DNA of 64,000 nt, from positions 61,119 to 125,118 of the forward strand of contig CBFIGX010000007.1 of assembly GCA_965662265.1 (NCBI GenBank), read 5' to 3'. Position numbers and translations under genes: made by a program. Shown here piece by piece: positions 1-7,562 of the stretch. Position 1 is the stretch's first letter. The number at the start of each line of letters is the position of its first letter. The notes under the pieces were generated by a model. The model was given only the letters and a program-made list of their open reading frames with translations. It was not told the DNA's origin and searched no databases. The stretch is from CBFIGX01 sp965662265. Its GTDB lineage: Bacteria > Bacteroidota > Bacteroidia > Flavobacteriales > UBA7430.

Positions 1-338
1 TTGATGACCAATATAGGTGTCCAACACTGGTAGAAGATTTAGCTTTTGCATGTAAACAAGCAATAGATTCTGAATCTATAGGTGTGTATCATGTTTCTGG
101 AAAAGATTTTCTGAGTATATTAGAGCTCGTTTTTGAAATAGCAGATTATTGGAAATTAAATAAGAACCTTGTTAAACCAATAAAAACGTCAAGTTTAAAC
201 CAAAAGGCTACAAGACCAAAACGTACCAAACTAAATATTACAAAGGCAAAACAACATTTTAACTATCAACCAACAGGTTTTCGTGAAAGTCTGAAGTTAA
301 TAGATGAACAGTTGAAAAACCAAAAACTACTGTCATGA
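1..338 (+). CDS. SDR / RmlD-like sugar-nucleotide reductase, C-terminal part
   Basis: The frame is open from the window edge to the TGA at 336-338, so only the last ~111 codons are present. Early residues read DQYRCPTLVEDLA, which resembles the conserved C-terminal block of dTDP-4-dehydrorhamnose reductase (RmlD) and related short-chain dehydrogenases (typically DQ-R-PT-V-DLA). This is followed by a 'GVYHVSG' strand, also typical of that family. The N-terminal Rossmann fold and the catalytic YxxxK lie outside the window, so the exact substrate cannot be stated. The stop overlaps the start of the next gene by 4 nt (ATGA), implying co-transcription with the alanine symporter. Confidence 0.7.
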   Translation, partial: DDQYRCPTLVEDLAFACKQAIDSESIGVYHVSGKDFLSILELVFEIADYWKLNKNLVKPIKTSSLNQKATRPKRTKLNITKAKQHFNYQPTGFRESLKLIDEQLKNQKLLS

Positions 339-1810
339 ATAAATTAATTGCAATCCTATTTTCAATCCCACAACTTTTACAAGCTGAAAGTTCAATTAGT
401 ACAACTATTAACAGTTTGTTTGAACCTATTGTAGGGTTCATGGCAAAAGTCATTTTCTGGGAACCATTTATGGGTATCCCTGTTGTAGTAATTTGGTTAG
501 TTGTAGGGGCTATATTCTTTACCTTACGGATGAATTTTATTAATGTTCGAGGATTTAAGCATGCCATTCAATTGGTAAGAGGCGATTATGATAACCCCGA
601 TGATAAAGGAGAAGTATCACACTTCCAAGCTTTAACAACAGCGTTATCTGCTACAGTAGGCCTTGGGAATATTGCAGGTGTTGCAGTTGCAGTTGCTATT
701 GGCGGACCCGGAGCAACATTTTGGATGATTGTGGCAGGATTACTTGGGATGTCCACAAAATTTGTAGAGTGTACTTTAGGAGTAAAATACAGGCAGATTA
801 ATAAAAATGGAGAAGTATCGGGCGGCCCTATGTATTATCTTAATACAGCATTTGAAAAACACAATTTACCAGTAATGGGTAAAGTCATGGCAGCTCTTTT
901 TGCCATACTATGTGTTGGTGGTTCTTTTGGTGGAGGTAATATGTTTCAAGCCAATCAGGCATTTTCGCAATTAGAAGGTCAGTTCTCAATTCTTGCAGGT
1001 AATGGTGTATACTTTGGAATTATCTTGGCAATATTGGTGGGAGCAGTTATTATTGGTGGTATTAAAAGTATAGCTAATATAACAGAGAAAATAGTACCCT
1101 TCATGGCAGTTCTTTATGTCGGAGCCTCTTTATTTATTATATTAATAAATTATGACCAAATCATTGATGTTTTTGTATTGATATTTGAGTCAGCATTTTC
1201 TGGAGATGCTGCTAAGGGTGGTGTTATAGGAGTTTTGATTCAAGGTTTTAGGCGTGCAGCATTTTCTAATGAAGCTGGTGTCGGATCAGCTGCAATTGCA
1301 CATTCTGCTGTAAAAACAAACGAACCTGTTACTGAGGGTGTAGTGGCTTTATTAGAACCATTTATTGATACTGTTGTTATCTGTACAATGACAGCTTTAG
1401 TTATTTTAATTACTGGTAGGCATACAGGTTATGACCTAGAAGGAGCTCAGCTAACATCGTCAGCTTTTGAGTCCGTAATATCATGGTTCCCAATGCTGCT
1501 AGTAGTTGCCATATTTTTATTCGCTTTTTCCACAATGATTTCTTGGTCTTATTATGGTCTTAAAGCTTGGACATACTTATTTGGGCATTCAAAAATTACT
1601 CAAAATATTTATAAGCTACTGTTTTTAGTGTTTATTATTATAGGTTCTACAGTTAGTTTGGGTGCAGTTATAGATTTTTCTGATATGATGATTCTAGCTA
1701 TGGCATTTCCAAATATTCTAGGTTTATATTTAATGTCGGGAGAAGTTAAAGAAGATTTGAGAGACTATATGCAGCGCCTAAAATCAGGCGCGATTAAAAA
1801 ATTTAAATAA
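335..1810 (+). CDS. Alanine/glycine:cation symporter, AGCS family
   Basis: This 491-aa polytopic membrane protein would carry out Na+ (or H+) coupled uptake of alanine or glycine. It has a short hydrophobic N-terminus followed by about ten further hydrophobic segments. Family-typical stretches include GPGATFWMIVAGLLGMSTKF near residues 125-145 and FSNEAGVGSAAIAHSA near residue 310, which match the AGCS signature. Length fits the family (about 450-550 aa). The ATG overlaps the preceding stop by 4 nt. A strong terminator follows directly, so it ends the operon. Assignment to the family is firm; the preferred amino acid is inferred. Confidence 0.92.
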   Translation: MNKLIAILFSIPQLLQAESSISTTINSLFEPIVGFMAKVIFWEPFMGIPVVVIWLVVGAIFFTLRMNFINVRGFKHAIQLVRGDYDNPDDKGEVSHFQALTTALSATVGLGNIAGVAVAVAIGGPGATFWMIVAGLLGMSTKFVECTLGVKYRQINKNGEVSGGPMYYLNTAFEKHNLPVMGKVMAALFAILCVGGSFGGGNMFQANQAFSQLEGQFSILAGNGVYFGIILAILVGAVIIGGIKSIANITEKIVPFMAVLYVGASLFIILINYDQIIDVFVLIFESAFSGDAAKGGVIGVLIQGFRRAAFSNEAGVGSAAIAHSAVKTNEPVTEGVVALLEPFIDTVVICTMTALVILITGRHTGYDLEGAQLTSSAFESVISWFPMLLVVAIFLFAFSTMISWSYYGLKAWTYLFGHSKITQNIYKLLFLVFIIIGSTVSLGAVIDFSDMMILAMAFPNILGLYLMSGEVKEDLRDYMQRLKSGAIKKFK

Positions 1811-1839
1811 AAAAAATCCCGCAATTGCGGGATTTTTTT
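1811..1839 (+). terminator. Rho-independent terminator after the symporter gene
   Basis: The perfect inverted repeat aaaaaatcccgc / gcgggatttttt has a short AATT centre and is followed by a run of seven T. It begins right after the symporter stop codon. The A-run on the 5' side makes it able to work in both directions. Confidence 0.9.
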
Positions 1840-1899
1840 GTGCTTAATAAATAATATACTGCAACAACTAATATTATAATTCATTAAAATAGTATAGCT

Positions 1900-2553
1900 A
1901 TGAATTCATTTTACAAATTTTTTTATTTTAACAAAACTGAGCGGCGCGCCTTATTTGTTTTTTTATTACTCATTGTAATTGTAAAACTAATTGAGATCTA
2001 TTTGTTGCCTAAAACACATATTGCTGAATATGATTTTAAAAAAGTTGAGCAATGGTGGAGTGAAGATCCTCAACCCTACCTTATTAGTTTAAATGTAAAG
2101 AATAAGACAAGTAAACCTATAACGTCACATAAAACAATAAGCAATGCAGAAAAGTTGATGCTCAATATAAATACAACAGATTCTTTAGATTTAATGAGCA
2201 TACCAGGAATTGGAGAAGTTTATGCCTCACGTATTATAAAGTACAGAGATTTATTAGGTGGGTATTATTATAAAGATCAATTATATGAGGTTTATGGTAT
2301 GGATTCGAGCTTGGTATTGTCAATACAACAATATGTATGGATTGATAAGTCCGAAATACATAGAATTAATGTCAACAAGTCAACAATGAAGCAATTGTAT
2401 TCTCATCCATATATTTCATATAAATTGGCTAAGCTAATTGTGAAATACAGAGAGCACCATGGCTTTTATACTAATATTGAAGACTTAAAGAAAATTCCCT
2501 TGATTGACGGTCAATTATTCCGTAAAATTGTAGTCTATTTAGTTACAGAATGA
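1900..2553 (+). CDS. Membrane-anchored helix-hairpin-helix (ComEA-like) protein
   Basis: This 217-aa protein has one transmembrane segment (about residues 18-36), a short linker and two helix-hairpin-helix regions. The first, residues ~89-148, carries the classic SIPGIGEVYASRIIKYR hairpin. The second, residues ~156-213, is more diverged (SHPYISYKLAKLIVKYR). HhH domains bind the DNA backbone without sequence specificity. ComEA-type proteins hold incoming DNA at the membrane during natural transformation, but Bacteroidota carry many such proteins of untested role. The last codons overlap apt by 4 nt (ATGA), so the two are translationally coupled. DNA binding is well supported; a competence role is only inferred. 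Confidence 0.8.
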   Translation: MNSFYKFFYFNKTERRALFVFLLLIVIVKLIEIYLLPKTHIAEYDFKKVEQWWSEDPQPYLISLNVKNKTSKPITSHKTISNAEKLMLNINTTDSLDLMSIPGIGEVYASRIIKYRDLLGGYYYKDQLYEVYGMDSSLVLSIQQYVWIDKSEIHRINVNKSTMKQLYSHPYISYKLAKLIVKYREHHGFYTNIEDLKKIPLIDGQLFRKIVVYLVTE

Positions 2554-3080
2554 TAGAGCAACGATTAAAGTCAGTAATTCGAAATTTCCCTAATTACCCA
2601 AAAGAAGGTATTTTATTTAAAGATATAAGTCCTGTATTGTTAGATGTTGAGTTATATTTAGCTGTTGTCAATGAGTTTAGATACCGTCTCAAAGATTTAG
2701 ATATAAATTGTGTAGCGGGAGTTGAAAGTAGAGGTTTTTGGTTTGGTCCAGCAATTGCTCAAGCCCTATCTGTTCCATTTATCCCAGTACGCAAAAAAGG
2801 TAAATTGCCTGGAGATACTTTGACTAAAACCTACGACCTTGAGTATGGATCTTCTACTATTGAGATTCAAAAAGGTGTGCTCAAAAAAGGGGATATGGTT
2901 TTAGTGCATGATGACCTACTTGCGACTGGGGGAACTGCAAAAGCTACTGCGGATCTTGTGGAAATGTCAGGGGCAGAGATTTCTGGATTTGCTTTTATAG
3001 TAGATTTGGGTATTCTTGAAACTGATCAAAAGTTGTCTAGCCATTCAAATAACATAATTTCATTATTAAAATCTTATTAA
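2550..3080 (+). CDS. apt: Adenine phosphoribosyltransferase
   Basis: The enzyme salvages adenine by joining it to PRPP to give AMP and pyrophosphate in the cytoplasm. The 176-aa length is normal for Apt. The PRPP-binding loop VLVHDDLLATGGTAKA sits near residues 118-133, and VAGVESRGFWFGPAIA near residues 56-71 is the conserved Apt block holding the base-side residues. It overlaps the HhH gene by 4 nt at its start, and the next gene starts on the base directly after its stop, so a three-gene transcript is likely. Confidence 0.96.
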   Translation: MIEQRLKSVIRNFPNYPKEGILFKDISPVLLDVELYLAVVNEFRYRLKDLDINCVAGVESRGFWFGPAIAQALSVPFIPVRKKGKLPGDTLTKTYDLEYGSSTIEIQKGVLKKGDMVLVHDDLLATGGTAKATADLVEMSGAEISGFAFIVDLGILETDQKLSSHSNNIISLLKSY

Positions 3081-4223
3081 ATGAATTTTTCTTATTCCGA
3101 GACACAAAAAATGATTGCCGAAACAATTCGTGATTTTGGCACAAAACATATAAAACCATATATGATGGACTGGGACAGTAGTCAGGAGTTTCCGATTCAT
3201 ATCTTCAAAGAACTAGGAGGTCTAGGTTTAATGGGAGTTTTAGTTCCTGTTGAATATGGCGGTTCAGGTTTAACATATGATGAATACATTACTGCAGTAG
3301 ATGAAATTTCTCAAATAGACCCATCAATAGGTTTGTCTGTTGCAGCGCATAATTCATTATGTACTGGGCATATCTTAGAGTTTGGTAGTGAAGAGCAAAA
3401 GAAGAAGTGGTTACCAAAGCTAGCTACGGCAGAGCATATTGGTGCATGGGGTCTTACTGAACACAATACAGGTTCTGATGCGGGAGGCATGAGTACAACT
3501 GCAGTCAAAGACGGTGATGTATGGATTATAAATGGTGCAAAGAACTTTATCACACACGCTAAGTCAGGTGATATAGCAGTAGTTATTGCGCGTACTGGCG
3601 AAAAAGGCGATTCTCATGGTATGTCTGCTTTTGTTGTTGAAAAGGGAACAGCTGGTTTTAGTTCTGGTAAAAAAGAAGATAAGCTTGGGATGAGGGCCTC
3701 TGAAACTGCTGAGTTAGTCTTTGATAATTGTCGTATTCCACATGGTAATCTCCTTGGTGAAGTAGGTGAAGGCTTTATTCAATCAATGAAAATTCTTGAT
3801 GGTGGTAGAATATCTATTGCTGCATTGTCTATAGGTGTTGCAAAAGGAGCCTATAAAGCTGCTTTAAAATACTCTAAAGAAAGAGTTCAGTTTGGTAAGT
3901 CCATTTCTGAGCATCAAGCTATTGCATTTAAGTTGGCTGACATGGTAACAGAAATTGAAGCTTCAGAGTTGTTAACTTATAATGCTGCAGATAAAAAGAA
4001 TAAAGGTTTAAAAATGACTAAAGAGGGCGCTATGGCTAAGTATTATGCTTCTGAAGCATCGGTAAGGATAGCAAATGATGCCGTTCAAATATTTGGTGGC
4101 TACGGGTACACTAAAGATTTTCCTGTTGAGAAATTTTATAGAGACGCCAAGCTTTGTACCATTGGTGAAGGTACCTCCGAAATACAAAAATTAGTAATTT
4201 CAAAATTGATTCTCAAAGAATAA
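3081..4223 (+). CDS. Acyl-CoA dehydrogenase
   Basis: This 380-aa flavoenzyme has the standard acyl-CoA dehydrogenase layout: an N-terminal helical domain, a central beta domain with WGLTEHNTGSDAGGM near residue 130, and a C-terminal helical domain. The motif IGEGTSEIQKLVI near the C-terminus carries the expected catalytic glutamate (E of GEGT). The length and the VPVEYGGSGL block fit the short/medium-chain and isovaleryl/glutaryl groups; chain length or branch preference cannot be read off. It would oxidise acyl-CoA to enoyl-CoA and pass electrons to ETF. The ATG immediately follows the apt stop codon. Confidence 0.94.
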   Translation: MNFSYSETQKMIAETIRDFGTKHIKPYMMDWDSSQEFPIHIFKELGGLGLMGVLVPVEYGGSGLTYDEYITAVDEISQIDPSIGLSVAAHNSLCTGHILEFGSEEQKKKWLPKLATAEHIGAWGLTEHNTGSDAGGMSTTAVKDGDVWIINGAKNFITHAKSGDIAVVIARTGEKGDSHGMSAFVVEKGTAGFSSGKKEDKLGMRASETAELVFDNCRIPHGNLLGEVGEGFIQSMKILDGGRISIAALSIGVAKGAYKAALKYSKERVQFGKSISEHQAIAFKLADMVTEIEASELLTYNAADKKNKGLKMTKEGAMAKYYASEASVRIANDAVQIFGGYGYTKDFPVEKFYRDAKLCTIGEGTSEIQKLVISKLILKE

Positions 4224-4257
4224 GAACAATATATAAAGCTAAAATATTGAACATTTG

Positions 4258-4287
4258 TTTGCTACACAAAACAAATTTGTATATTTG
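4258..4287 (+). promoter_or_regulatory. Promoter of rpsU
   Basis: A TTTG (4258-4261) lies 18 nt before TATATTTG (4280-4287), an exact match to the Bacteroidota -33/-7 consensus (TTTG ... TAnnTTTG). Initiation near 4293 would give a leader of about 40 nt before rpsU. A second TTTG at 4254-4257 is an alternative -33 element with 22-nt spacing. Confidence 0.7.
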
Positions 4288-4333
4288 CCCTCCCAAAGAA
4301 TGAAAAGACTAAAAGTATAAATTAGGTACAGAC

Positions 4334-4528
4334 ATGATAATAATCCCTGTAAAAGAAGGTGAAGCAATCGAAAGAGCTCTAAAGCGCTTCAAAAGGAAAT
4401 TTGATAAAACTGGTGCTATGCGTCAATTACGTGCACGTAAAGAATTTTTAAAGCCTTCTGTAAAAAGAAGAAAACAAATGATTAAAGCAGCTTACATTCA
4501 GCAATTAAGGCAGTCTGAAGAAGCTTAA
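4334..4528 (+). CDS. rpsU: 30S ribosomal protein bS21
   Basis: This 64-aa, strongly basic protein starts MIIIPVKEGEAIERALKRF and contains RQLRARKEFLKPSVKR, both diagnostic of bS21. In Bacteroidota, structural work on Flavobacterium johnsoniae ribosomes showed that bS21, with bS18 and bS6, covers the anti-Shine-Dalgarno sequence of 16S rRNA, so bS21 level influences which mRNAs are translated. The gene has its own promoter and terminator, and is monocistronic unless read-through reaches the recombinase gene. An AGGT stands 6 nt before the ATG (4324-4327), a partial Shine-Dalgarno match in a genome where these are scarce. Confidence 0.96.
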   Translation: MIIIPVKEGEAIERALKRFKRKFDKTGAMRQLRARKEFLKPSVKRRKQMIKAAYIQQLRQSEEA

Positions 4529-4550
4529 TTAGTACTTAATATTCTCATAT

Positions 4551-4588
4551 AAGCGCTTTTGTGTATTTTTACACAAAAGCGCTTTTTT
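4551..4588 (+). terminator. Rho-independent terminator of rpsU
   Basis: A perfect 15-bp stem is formed by 4551-4565 and 4570-4584 around a TTTT loop. T-tract 4583-4588 follows. The next ATG begins at 4589, so the U-tract touches the start codon of the recombinase gene. Confidence 0.92.
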
Positions 4589-5485
4589 ATGCAATTAATA
4601 GAAGAATTTCTTGATTACCTTAAATACGAAAAGCGATATTCTGATCACACCATAAAAGCCTATCGTTTTGATTTAATAAATTTCAAATTATATTTAAGAA
4701 AAAGCTATGAATCTGACTTAATGCAATTAAATGATGAGATGATAAGAGCTTGGATGATGCAAGTCATTTCTTCAGGTATCAGTAAGCGGACATTAAACCG
4801 AAAAATGTCTTCAATTAGAGGTTTTTATAAATATGCATTTAAGACACAATTAATAGATTTAAATGATTTGTCGGTGCTAAAGTCATTTAAGATTAATAAA
4901 CATCTTCCTTCTATCATATCTAAAGATGAGATCAATTATTTACTAGATAATCATTTATTCGAAAATAATTACCAAGGATGTAGAGACAAGTCAATTTTAG
5001 AAATGTTTTATTTTACTGGAATAAGACTGTCAGAATTAATAGGATTAAAAGTATATGATCTTGATTTTAATCTTAAGCAAGTTAAGGTTTTAGGAAAAAG
5101 GTCAAAAGAACGCTTAATACCATTGTTAGATGTTCATATTTCTCATTTAAAAAGTTATCTGGAGTGTAGATCAAATGCGATAGATGCAAATAACAAATTC
5201 TTGTATCTTACAAATTCTGGAGATGTTTTGTATCCAAAGCTTGTATATAGAATTGTGAATTCTTATCTTAGTAAGGTAACTGGAGTGAAGCAAAAAAGTC
5301 CACACGTTTTAAGACACGCATTTGCTACTCATATGCTTGATGAAGGCGCAGACTTAAATGCTATAAAAGAAGTGCTTGGGCACTCTAGTTTAAGTTCAAC
5401 ACAGGTTTACACAAGTAATTCTGTAGAACGATTAAAAAAAATATATGAACAAGCCCACCCAAGGGGCAATAAAGATGGAGGATGA
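4589..5485 (+). CDS. xerC: Tyrosine recombinase, XerC/XerD type
   Basis: This 298-aa integrase-family recombinase is the expected size for the chromosomal dimer-resolution enzymes XerC/XerD. The N-terminal SAM-like core-binding domain (about 1-85) is followed by the catalytic domain. Visible catalytic residues are R146 (TGIRLSEL), the Lys in the LGKRSKERLIPL hairpin, H239 and R242 (HVLRH), H265 (GHSS) and Y274 (QVYT). I chose ATG 4589, not the TTG at 4559, because the latter lies inside the rpsU terminator stem and adds a tail the family lacks. It ends 3 nt before hpf. Whether it is XerC or XerD, or acts alone, is not decidable here. Confidence 0.88.
   Translation: MQLIEEFLDYLKYEKRYSDHTIKAYRFDLINFKLYLRKSYESDLMQLNDEMIRAWMMQVISSGISKRTLNRKMSSIRGFYKYAFKTQLIDLNDLSVLKSFKINKHLPSIISKDEINYLLDNHLFENNYQGCRDKSILEMFYFTGIRLSELIGLKVYDLDFNLKQVKVLGKRSKERLIPLLDVHISHLKSYLECRSNAIDANNKFLYLTNSGDVLYPKLVYRIVNSYLSKVTGVKQKSPHVLRHAFATHMLDEGADLNAIKEVLGHSSLSSTQVYTSNSVERLKKIYEQAHPRGNKDGG
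5477..5481 (+). promoter_or_regulatory. Strong Shine-Dalgarno site of hpf
   Basis: GGAGG lies 7 nt upstream of the hpf ATG. It also encodes the two C-terminal glycines of the recombinase, so coincidence is possible. Such a strong match is unusual in Bacteroidota. Confidence 0.6.
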
Positions 5486-5488
5486 ATT

Positions 5489-5791
5489 ATGGATGTTAGA
5501 TTTCACTCGGTAAACTTCACAGCTGATGTTAAGTTGCTAAATTTTATTCAAAGAAAAATGAATAAACTGGAATTATATTTTGACAATGTCGTTAACGCAG
5601 ATGCATATTTAAAGGTTGAGCCTTCGAATTCAAGAGATAATAAGTTTGTTGAACTCAAATTAAGTGTTCCAGGAAAAGATTTGATTGTAAAGAAGAGTTC
5701 TAAAACATTTGAAGAAGCCGCTGACATTAGTGTTGGTGCCTTGAAAAGATCATTGTTGAGGTACAAAGAAAAGTTAAAATCAACGATGTAG
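5489..5791 (+). CDS. hpf: Ribosome hibernation promoting factor, short HPF/RaiA family
   Basis: This 100-aa protein has the beta-alpha-beta-beta-beta-alpha pattern of HPF/YfiA: MDVRFHSVNFTAD start, KMNKLELYFD first helix, and a C-terminal basic helix (GALKRSLLRYKEKL). These proteins bind the A and P sites of idle 30S subunits and promote inactive ribosome states. It is the short form, with no C-terminal dimerisation domain. It follows the recombinase gene by 3 nt. A perfect GGAGG at 5477-5481, 7 nt before the ATG, is the clearest Shine-Dalgarno site next to an annotated gene here. Confidence 0.93.
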   Translation: MDVRFHSVNFTADVKLLNFIQRKMNKLELYFDNVVNADAYLKVEPSNSRDNKFVELKLSVPGKDLIVKKSSKTFEEAADISVGALKRSLLRYKEKLKSTM

Positions 5792-5810
5792 AAAAAAAAG
5801 TAATTCAATA

Positions 5811-5841
5811 TTTGTAGTACAGTATAAGTTTTTTAAATTTG
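5811..5841 (+). promoter_or_regulatory. Promoter of the tRNA-tuf operon
   Basis: TTTG (5811-5814), a 19-nt spacer and TAAATTTG (5834-5841) match the Bacteroidota housekeeping promoter exactly. It is the only good match upstream of the three tRNAs and tuf. Its last base is the first base of the hpf terminator stem. Confidence 0.75.
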
Positions 5842-5869
5842 CAGTCTCTTTTGCGGAGGCTGCTTTTTT
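5841..5869 (+). terminator. Terminator of the xerC-hpf transcript, nested on the next promoter
   Basis: A 9-bp stem (5841-5849 with 5855-5863, including two T-G wobbles) with a 5-nt loop is followed by six T (5864-5869). A transcript started by the promoter at 5811-5841 would begin within the 5' arm and so could not form the hairpin. Confidence 0.75.
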
Positions 5870-5895
5870 ATGCACTGAAGTATTTGAGGAAAAAA

Positions 5896-5969
5896 GCCGA
5901 TGTAGCTCAGCTGGCTAGAGCAGCTGATTTGTAATCAGCAGGTCGTGGGTTCGAGTCCCTCCATCGGCT
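5896..5969 (+). tRNA. tRNA-Thr (anticodon TGT)
   Basis: The 74-nt gene folds as a full cloverleaf. Acceptor arms GCCGATG / CATCGGC pair perfectly, the D-arm holds AGCTCAG, the anticodon loop is TTTGTAA (anticodon TGT) and the T-arm holds GGTTCGAGTCC. No CCA is encoded. It is the first of three tRNAs ahead of tuf. Confidence 0.97.
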
Positions 5970-5997
5970 CAACGTTCTTTTAGAAATAATATTTTGG

Positions 5998-6079
5998 GGT
6001 GGGATACTCAAGCGGTCAACGAGGGCAGACTGTAAATCTGCTGGCTTAGCCTTCGAAGGTTCGAATCCTTCTCCCACCA
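5998..6079 (+). tRNA. tRNA-Tyr (anticodon GTA)
   Basis: This 82-nt class II tRNA has a long variable arm (TGGCTTAGCCTTCGA region). Acceptor arms are GGTGGGA / TCCCACC with discriminator A, and the anticodon loop is CTGTAAA (GTA). No CCA is encoded. Confidence 0.96.
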
Positions 6080-6085
6080 CTATAA

Positions 6086-6158
6086 GCGAGAGTAGCTCAA
6101 TTGGTAGAGCGTCAGCCTTCCAAGCTGAGGGTTGCGGGTTCGAGTCCCGTCTCTCGCT
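6086..6158 (+). tRNA. tRNA-Gly (anticodon TCC)
   Basis: The 73-nt cloverleaf has acceptor arms GCGAGAG / CTCTCGC, anticodon loop CTTCCAA (TCC) and a T-arm with GGTTCGAGTCC. It lies 6 nt after tRNA-Tyr and about 64 nt before tuf. No CCA is encoded. Confidence 0.97.
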
Positions 6159-6222
6159 CAATTTGTCACACGGGGTGGCAATTTTATTAACTTAGTTTTT
6201 AATACTTTTAAGCTAACTTATC

Positions 6223-7410
6223 ATGGCAAAAGAAACTTTTCAAAGAGGTAAGCCGCACTTAAACATTGGTACTATTGGTCACGTTGACCATGGTAAGACA
6301 ACTCTTACTGCTGCCATTACTACTGTGTTGGCTACCGATGGTCTTGCTGCAAAACAAGACTTCGATGCAATCGACAACGCTCCAGAAGAAAAAGAGCGTG
6401 GTATTACAATTAACACATCTCATGTCGAGTACGAAACTGCTAACCGTCATTACGCTCATGTTGACTGTCCAGGTCACGCCGATTATGTAAAGAATATGGT
6501 TACTGGTGCAGCTCAGATGGATGGTGCTATCTTGGTTGTTGCTGCAACTGATGGTCCTATGCCACAAACACGAGAGCATATCCTACTTGCACGTCAGGTT
6601 GGTGTACCTCGTATCGTGGTATTCATGAACAAGGTTGATATGGTTGATGACGAAGAATTATTAGAATTAGTAGACATGGAAATCCGTGACTTACTATCTT
6701 TCTATGAATTCGACGGTGACAACACTCCAGTAGTTCAAGGATCTGCGCTTGGTGCATTAAACGGTGAAGGCAAATGGGTTGATACCGTAAAAGAATTAAT
6801 GAATCAGGTGGATTCATGGATTGAAATGCCAGTTCGTGATGTTGAGAAAGATTTCTTGATGCCAGTTGAAGATGTATTCTCAATTACTGGACGTGGTACT
6901 GTTGCTACAGGACGTATCGAAACAGGTGTTGGTAACTCAGGTGATACAGTTGATATCTTAGGTATGGGTGCAGCTGCGGGTATGCAGTCAACTATTACAG
7001 GGGTAGAGATGTTCCGTAAAATCCTAGATAGAGGTGAAGCTGGTGACAACGTAGGTTTATTATTACGTGGTATTGAAAAATCAGACATCAAAAGAGGTAT
7101 GGTAATCTGTAAGCCAGGTTCTGTAACACCTCACGATAAATTTAAAGCCGAGGTATATATTTTGAAGAAAGAAGAGGGTGGTCGTCACACTCCTTTCCAT
7201 AATAAATATCGCCCTCAGTTCTACATCCGTACAACAGACGTTACAGGTGAAATTATTCTACCTGATGGAACTGAAATGGTTATGCCCGGGGATAACTTAA
7301 CTATTACTGTTAATTTAATTAACACAGTAGCACTTAACAAAGGTTTACGTTTCGCGATACGTGAAGGTGGTAGAACTGTAGGTGCTGGACAGGTAACTGA
7401 CATCCTTTAA
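6223..7410 (+). CDS. tuf: Elongation factor Tu
   Basis: EF-Tu carries aminoacyl-tRNA to the ribosome as a GTP complex. The 395-aa protein has all G-domain motifs: GHVDHGKT (residues 19-26), DCPGHADY, NKVD and a GSALG block. It continues through domains 2 and 3 (MVMPGDNLTI, GRTVGAGQVTDIL at the C-terminus). It follows tRNA-Thr, -Tyr and -Gly with no promoter match between them, so it is probably cut from a common transcript, as in the E. coli tufB operon. A terminator follows. Only one tuf copy is in the window; a second copy elsewhere cannot be excluded. Confidence 0.99.
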   Translation: MAKETFQRGKPHLNIGTIGHVDHGKTTLTAAITTVLATDGLAAKQDFDAIDNAPEEKERGITINTSHVEYETANRHYAHVDCPGHADYVKNMVTGAAQMDGAILVVAATDGPMPQTREHILLARQVGVPRIVVFMNKVDMVDDEELLELVDMEIRDLLSFYEFDGDNTPVVQGSALGALNGEGKWVDTVKELMNQVDSWIEMPVRDVEKDFLMPVEDVFSITGRGTVATGRIETGVGNSGDTVDILGMGAAAGMQSTITGVEMFRKILDRGEAGDNVGLLLRGIEKSDIKRGMVICKPGSVTPHDKFKAEVYILKKEEGGRHTPFHNKYRPQFYIRTTDVTGEIILPDGTEMVMPGDNLTITVNLINTVALNKGLRFAIREGGRTVGAGQVTDIL

Positions 7411-7435
7411 TAAGAGGATTATACTATAAACACAT

Positions 7436-7465
7436 AAAAGAGTGAGTCTTAGTACTCACTCTTTT
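7436..7465 (+). terminator. Terminator or attenuator after tuf
   Basis: A perfect 12-bp stem AAAAGAGTGAGT (7436-7447) / ACTCACTCTTTT (7454-7465) has a 6-nt loop and ends in TTTT. tRNA-Trp begins only 6 nt later. Confidence 0.85.
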
Positions 7466-7471
7466 GTTCAA

Positions 7472-7542
7472 ACGGATATGGTGCAATGGTAGCATGCCGG
7501 TCTCCAAAACCGTTGATGGGAGTTCGAATCTCTCTATCCGTG
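7472..7542 (+). tRNA. tRNA-Trp (anticodon CCA)
   Basis: The 71-nt cloverleaf has acceptor arms ACGGATA / TATCCGT, discriminator G, anticodon loop CTCCAAA (CCA) and T-arm AGTTCGAATCT. Placement between tuf and secE is common across bacteria. It must share a transcript with secE-nusG, because only 20 nt separate it from secE. Confidence 0.96.
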
Positions 7543-7562
7543 CATTAATAAAAGCTAAGACT

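Noticed and set aside
4559..4588. Earlier TTG start for the recombinase
   Set aside because: It lies inside the rpsU terminator stem and adds ten residues not expected for Xer proteins.
5907..6161. Minus-strand 84-aa frame across the tRNA cluster (WRDSNPRPADYKSAALAS type)
   Set aside because: It is a translation of antisense tRNA sequence, a well-known false protein in databases. The three tRNAs explain the DNA fully.
6266..6490. Low-complexity plus-strand frame inside tuf
   Set aside because: Out-of-frame reading of tuf; Leu/Thr-rich with no domain.
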